NCBI GenBank assembly: GCA_039176995.1
Contig: JBCDFY010000003.1
Coordinates: 1-64,000, forward strand
Source of the DNA: JAAUTG01 sp039176995
Lineage (GTDB): Bacteria > Bacteroidota > Bacteroidia > Chitinophagales > Saprospiraceae
Length of the DNA stretch: 64,000 bases
Direction: 5' to 3'
Shown one piece after another: positions 62,101 through 64,000 of this stretch (its first letter is position 1; the number at the start of each line of letters is the position of its first letter). The translations under genes were made by a program, and so were the position numbers. The notes beneath the pieces are model-generated. The model ran no database searches and was not told the origin of the DNA. It was given only the letters and a program-made list of their open reading frames with translations.

Positions 62101-62112
62101 ATAAAAACGTAA
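59104..62112 (+). CDS. Three-domain fusion: APH-like kinase, M23 peptidase-like domain, class III aminotransferase
   Basis: This 1002-residue cytosolic protein starts at the ATG at 59104; the open 61-codon extension upstream reads through the tandem repeats and is rejected. Residues about 1-330 are an aminoglycoside-phosphotransferase/hydroxylysine-kinase-like domain (GVNYNDAHELNFL near 195 and GVIDFGDA near 215 as catalytic and metal loops). Residues about 410-535 are an M23-type domain with its zinc ligands intact: H431 and D435 in HLGFD, H486 in YGHLS, and H522/H524 in PHLHF. Residues about 570-1002 are a PLP enzyme of the AGXT2L/ethanolamine-phosphate phospho-lyase type, with SGSEANE near 679, ADEVQ (D813) and PLP lysine K843 in LGKPIGNGHP. 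The combination suggests phosphorylation of an amino alcohol or hydroxylysine followed by phospho-lyase cleavage. The M23 role is unknown, as there is no signal peptide. Confidence 0.88.
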   Translation: MINRPSTKQIASYLSEYYDIQAKMKLLAGEVDYNYHLQTTDNQQYLLKISRPNTSLQSIDFQAKILQYLEEQTLDFEIPKVVLTKEGNAWIETEEGQYLRLQTWVEGKMVDDWKRRSPELLQSWGKAAAQLNRALQNFDHPEAHRFYKWNPSETLYSKKYTTHFISKKQQEIARYFWELFEKQAQPKLENLRKGVNYNDAHELNFLSQNGKQISGVIDFGDALYTQIINELAIACAYACMNANDPIEAARQVIKGFHEVLPLQKEEIEVLFLMIAARLMITVANAAWNKHQEPDNEYLLISEKPAWDLLEKLYSVSPSYAHYCFRAACDWEACPKYVAFQRWLENAENSLHSVIDLKGKTSAYLDLSVGSLDLGNNSNFDTIAAFNKTIERLLAEKEVEIGVGGYGEVRPFYSTDAYEIESNEGAQWRTVHLGFDVWAKAGTPVFAPLDGIVHSFQDNAAERDYGPTIILEHQVNEELTFYTLYGHLSKESLEGLCKGKAVPRSTKIATIGSPPVNGNWPPHLHFQVILDMLGKQGDFPGVAFPHEQEIWKSICPDPTTFFKYLPSKSRSYELPAQQIFETRQKHLGKSLSLSYKHPLHIVRGYKQYLYDQNARRYLDTANNVPHVGHQHPRVVDAAQRQLEVLNTNTRYLYGTIVQYAEELLATFPPELSVVHFVNSGSEANELALRMAKIYSGQKDMLAVEVGYHGNTNACIDVSSYKFDSKGGQGAPETTHLLPIPDIFRGKHRDVETAGEQYAAYAQKIINDLQKQGKGIAGVIVESILSCGGQIVLPPNYLKELYKITRAAGGVCIADEVQVGMGRVGEHFWGFELQGVVPDIVTLGKPIGNGHPLGAVVCTEAVANAFNNGMEYFNTFGGNPVSCAVGREVLKVVQDENLQQHALEVGNYLKVSLQQLQKQFPIIGDVRGHGLFLGMELIKDQEKLTPADTETSYLSNRMKELGILMGTDGPFHNVLKIKPAMCFSKENADVLVGRLEQVFGEIKT

Positions 62113-62168
62113 TTTTGAACTAATTATCCAGCTAATAGATTTTATAGAGGTAGATATATCTTAGTAGT

Positions 62169-62774
62169 ATGGAAGCATTAAAATTAGAGGATCAGCGATT
62201 CAGTTTTGACGAATATTTAGCCTTGGAAAGAGAAAGCCAAACTAAACATGAATACCATGATGGTCGTATCTTTGCGATGGCTGGTGGGCGTCCGAACCAT
62301 AGTAAAATCGCAAATAATACCTCGAATGCTATTAATACCGCATTGGGCAATCGAGATTGCTCTGTTTATGGCCCAGATTTAAAAGTTTGGATAGAAAAAG
62401 TTAACAGGGGACTTTATCCTGATTTGATGGTAATTTGTGATGATTTAGAAATGTATAAAAATACAGTGGATGTAGTCACCAATCCAAGTCTAATCATCGA
62501 AATTCTTTCTCCTTCTACAGAACGCTATGATCGAACAAGAAAATTTCGATATTATCGACAACTTTCTTCCTTCAAAGAATACGTACTCATCGCTACGGAT
62601 TTTCCAACTGTGGAAACTTTCTATAGAGAAGCATCAGATTACTGGCACATTGGCAATGCAATTGGTTTAGACAGTAGTATCTATTTACAGTCCATTGATT
62701 GCACCATACAGCTTGCTGATATCTATAAAAAGGTAAAGGATTTGAAAGACCCGCAGATATTTATGGATATGTAA
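62169..62774 (+). CDS. Uma2-family (DUF820) endonuclease-fold protein
   Basis: This 201-residue protein has the Uma2/DUF820 pattern: FSFDEYLALERESQTKHEYHDGRIFAMAGG, NHSKIANNTSNAINTALG, the PD-(D/E)xK-like YPDLMVICDD near 97, IIEILSPSTERYDRTRKFRYYRQL near 118 and EYVLIATDF. The nuclease residues (D in YPDLMV; E in IIEILS) are present. Members are abundant in Bacteroidota and cyanobacteria; their cellular role is unclear. A hairpin follows the stop. Confidence 0.87.
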   Translation: MEALKLEDQRFSFDEYLALERESQTKHEYHDGRIFAMAGGRPNHSKIANNTSNAINTALGNRDCSVYGPDLKVWIEKVNRGLYPDLMVICDDLEMYKNTVDVVTNPSLIIEILSPSTERYDRTRKFRYYRQLSSFKEYVLIATDFPTVETFYREASDYWHIGNAIGLDSSIYLQSIDCTIQLADIYKKVKDLKDPQIFMDM

Positions 62775-62785
62775 GAAAATTTAGG

Positions 62786-62848
62786 TTTTCAGCGGCTTAA
62801 AATTTTTTATAGATCGCTGAAAATATATATTTTTATGGTTTTTCAGCG
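62786..62848. repeat. Hairpin and repeat between Uma2 and ATPase genes
   Basis: TTTTCAGCG occurs at 62786-62794, inverted as CGCTGAAAA at 62815-62823 and again direct at 62840-62848. The first pair forms a nine-base stem after the Uma2 stop, followed by a T-rich run, so it probably works as a terminator. The third copy sits 20 bases before the ATPase start and might be part of its promoter or a regulator site. Confidence 0.5.
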
Positions 62849-62867
62849 AGCTATAACTTTTTAAAGT

Positions 62868-64000
62868 ATGAAGGAATCATTAATTGGACGCGAGAAAGAG
62901 CAAGAAATTCTTGCAAAAGCCAGAGATTCCAATCGCGCTGAAATGGTAGCTGTGATTGGGCGCAGGCGTGTAGGTAAGACCTTCCTCATCCGCTCTTTTT
63001 TTGAAAAACAGTTTGACTTTGAAATTACAGGTATTCAAAATGCACCGCAGCAAGAGCAATTAAAGAACTTCAAAATTCAACTGGACAAATTTGCTAAAAA
63101 TAATTTGCCTGTTGAGCAGCCTAAAAATTGGCTAGATGCTTTCGTGCTACTGATTCGTCATTTGGAATCCCTTGAAGAAAGCAAGCGAAAGGTAGTTTTC
63201 CTAGATGAATTGCCTTGGTTGGCAACCAATAAATCAGGCTTTTTAAGAGCTTTGGGCTACTTTTGGAATAGCTGGGCGGAGCAACAAAACATTATCATCA
63301 TCATCTGTGGCTCAGCAGCTTCTTGGATGATTCAAAAAGTAGTCAATCACAAAGGCGGATTACATAATCGAATTACTAAACGTATCTTTCTCAAACCCTT
63401 TAATTTATCTGAAACAGAAGCCTTCCTACAAGCTAAAAATGTTTTTTTGGACCGTTATCAAATCCTACAAATCTATATGGCAATGGGTGGTATTCCACAT
63501 TACTTAGATGAAGTGGAAGTTGGTAAAAGTGCCGTTCAAAACATTGATGAAATCTGCTTCTCTGATTCAGGAGTGTTGTACAGCGAATTCTCTAGATTGT
63601 ATCCTGCGCTTTTTGAAAATGCGGACAATCATATCTCAATTATCAGAGCCTTAGCGCAGAAAAGTAGAGGTTTGACGAGACAAGAACTCATTCAAAATAC
63701 CCAACTTTCTGATGGTGGTGGATTGAGTAAAGTCTTAGAAGAATTGGACGCTTCAGGTTTCATTTCCAAATACTATCCATTCGGCGTAAAAAAGAAAAAA
63801 TTACTTTACCGACTGACAGATGAATATTCGTTATTTTACCTTTATTTCATCGAAAACAAAGCGCACGAAGAAGAACATATTTGGCAAAAATTGAGTCAGA
63901 CACCGTTCTACAAAACTTGGTCGGGCTATGCGTATGAGAGTATTTGTTTAAAACACATTCCTCAAATCAAAAAAGCGATCGGTATCGAGGGTATTTACTC
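62868..64000 (+). CDS. AAA+ ATP-binding protein of the archaeal-ATPase/DUF234 type (partial, runs off the window)
   Basis: The frame from the ATG at 62868 stays open to the window end (377 codons, no stop). The start MKESLIGREKEQEILAKARDS is followed by Walker A GRRRVGKT at about residues 27-34 and Walker B VVFLDELPWLA near 107. The sensor-like stretch ICGSAASWMI lies near 145 and KPFNLSETEAFL near 180. From about 255 a winged helix is visible (RALAQKSRGLTRQELIQNTQLSDGGGLSKVLEELDASGFI). The DUF234 region begins with YRLTDEYSLFYLYFIE, and its nuclease-like end lies beyond the window. Such ATPases are common accessory genes of unknown role, some acting with toxin-antitoxin or mobile loci. Confidence 0.87.
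   Translation, partial: MKESLIGREKEQEILAKARDSNRAEMVAVIGRRRVGKTFLIRSFFEKQFDFEITGIQNAPQQEQLKNFKIQLDKFAKNNLPVEQPKNWLDAFVLLIRHLESLEESKRKVVFLDELPWLATNKSGFLRALGYFWNSWAEQQNIIIIICGSAASWMIQKVVNHKGGLHNRITKRIFLKPFNLSETEAFLQAKNVFLDRYQILQIYMAMGGIPHYLDEVEVGKSAVQNIDEICFSDSGVLYSEFSRLYPALFENADNHISIIRALAQKSRGLTRQELIQNTQLSDGGGLSKVLEELDASGFISKYYPFGVKKKKLLYRLTDEYSLFYLYFIENKAHEEEHIWQKLSQTPFYKTWSGYAYESICLKHIPQIKKAIGIEGIY

Overview
This 64 kb window looks like a chromosomal piece of a Bacteroidota organism, most like a Saprospiraceae/Cytophagales-type environmental bacterium. The signs are AT-rich DNA, promoters of the TTG-N(19-22)-TAnnTTTG type, SusC/FecA-type TonB receptors with carboxypeptidase-like N-terminal domains, imelysin and DUF4856 lipoproteins, a BatA-domain protein, large FtsX/MacB-type permeases, and a decayed type IX secretion (T9SS) sorting domain. 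I saw no rRNA, tRNA, CRISPR array or intact insertion sequence.

Layout. (1) 0.6-2.9 kb: aromatic amino-acid genes, prephenate dehydrogenase (tyrA) and a fused DAHP synthase/chorismate mutase. (2) 3.2-3.9 kb: a MerR/TipA-type regulator. (3) 4.0-11.1 kb, minus strand: an iron-uptake-like locus running DUF4856 lipoprotein, imelysin lipoprotein, HTTM membrane protein, TonB-dependent receptor. A consensus promoter and a Fur-like palindrome lie in front of it. (4) 11.4-28.3 kb, plus strand: seven tandem, head-to-tail FtsX/MacB-type ABC permeases of about 780-815 residues with no ATPase gene among them, followed by a serine hydrolase and an alpha/beta hydrolase. (5) 31-34 kb: a metal-type TonB receptor with an HMA-domain protein. 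(6) 30.9-40.4 kb: more of the permease family, namely a 25-codon remnant, a decayed copy, one intact copy, and a convergent copy with an N-terminal prefix paired with a PadR regulator. A degraded T9SS sorting domain lies between the last two. (7) 40.7-56.8 kb: mixed housekeeping and envelope genes (DUF2142 protein, ilvC, hydrolases, BatA protein, two YceI-like proteins, hisH, an SsuB/TauB-type ATPase, MerC and a Fur-family regulator, YndJ and DUF1990). (8) 56.9-62.1 kb: FAH-family and acyl-CoA dehydrogenase genes, divergent from a 1002-residue kinase/M23/aminotransferase fusion. (9) 62.2 kb to the end: Uma2 endonuclease-fold protein and a partial AAA+ ATPase.

The intergenic DNA is unusually structured. 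Four copies (6.6, 37.3, 40.6, 52.5 kb) of a roughly 135-150 bp nested palindromic repeat are dispersed through the window. There is a 200 bp MITE-like element with terminal inverted repeats at 49.07-49.27 kb, and several clusters of two to three adjacent hairpins with very long stems downstream of genes. Six perfect 10-bp tandem repeats separate the divergent acyl-CoA dehydrogenase and fusion genes.

The most notable system is the permease array. Two permease subfamilies are interleaved, the gene junctions share a nearly constant sequence, the 3' ends look partly homogenised, and two dead copies lie downstream. This points to repeated duplication, recombination and loss in a family whose ATPase partner is not in the window. 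All functional statements rest on reading motifs by eye; no database search was run.
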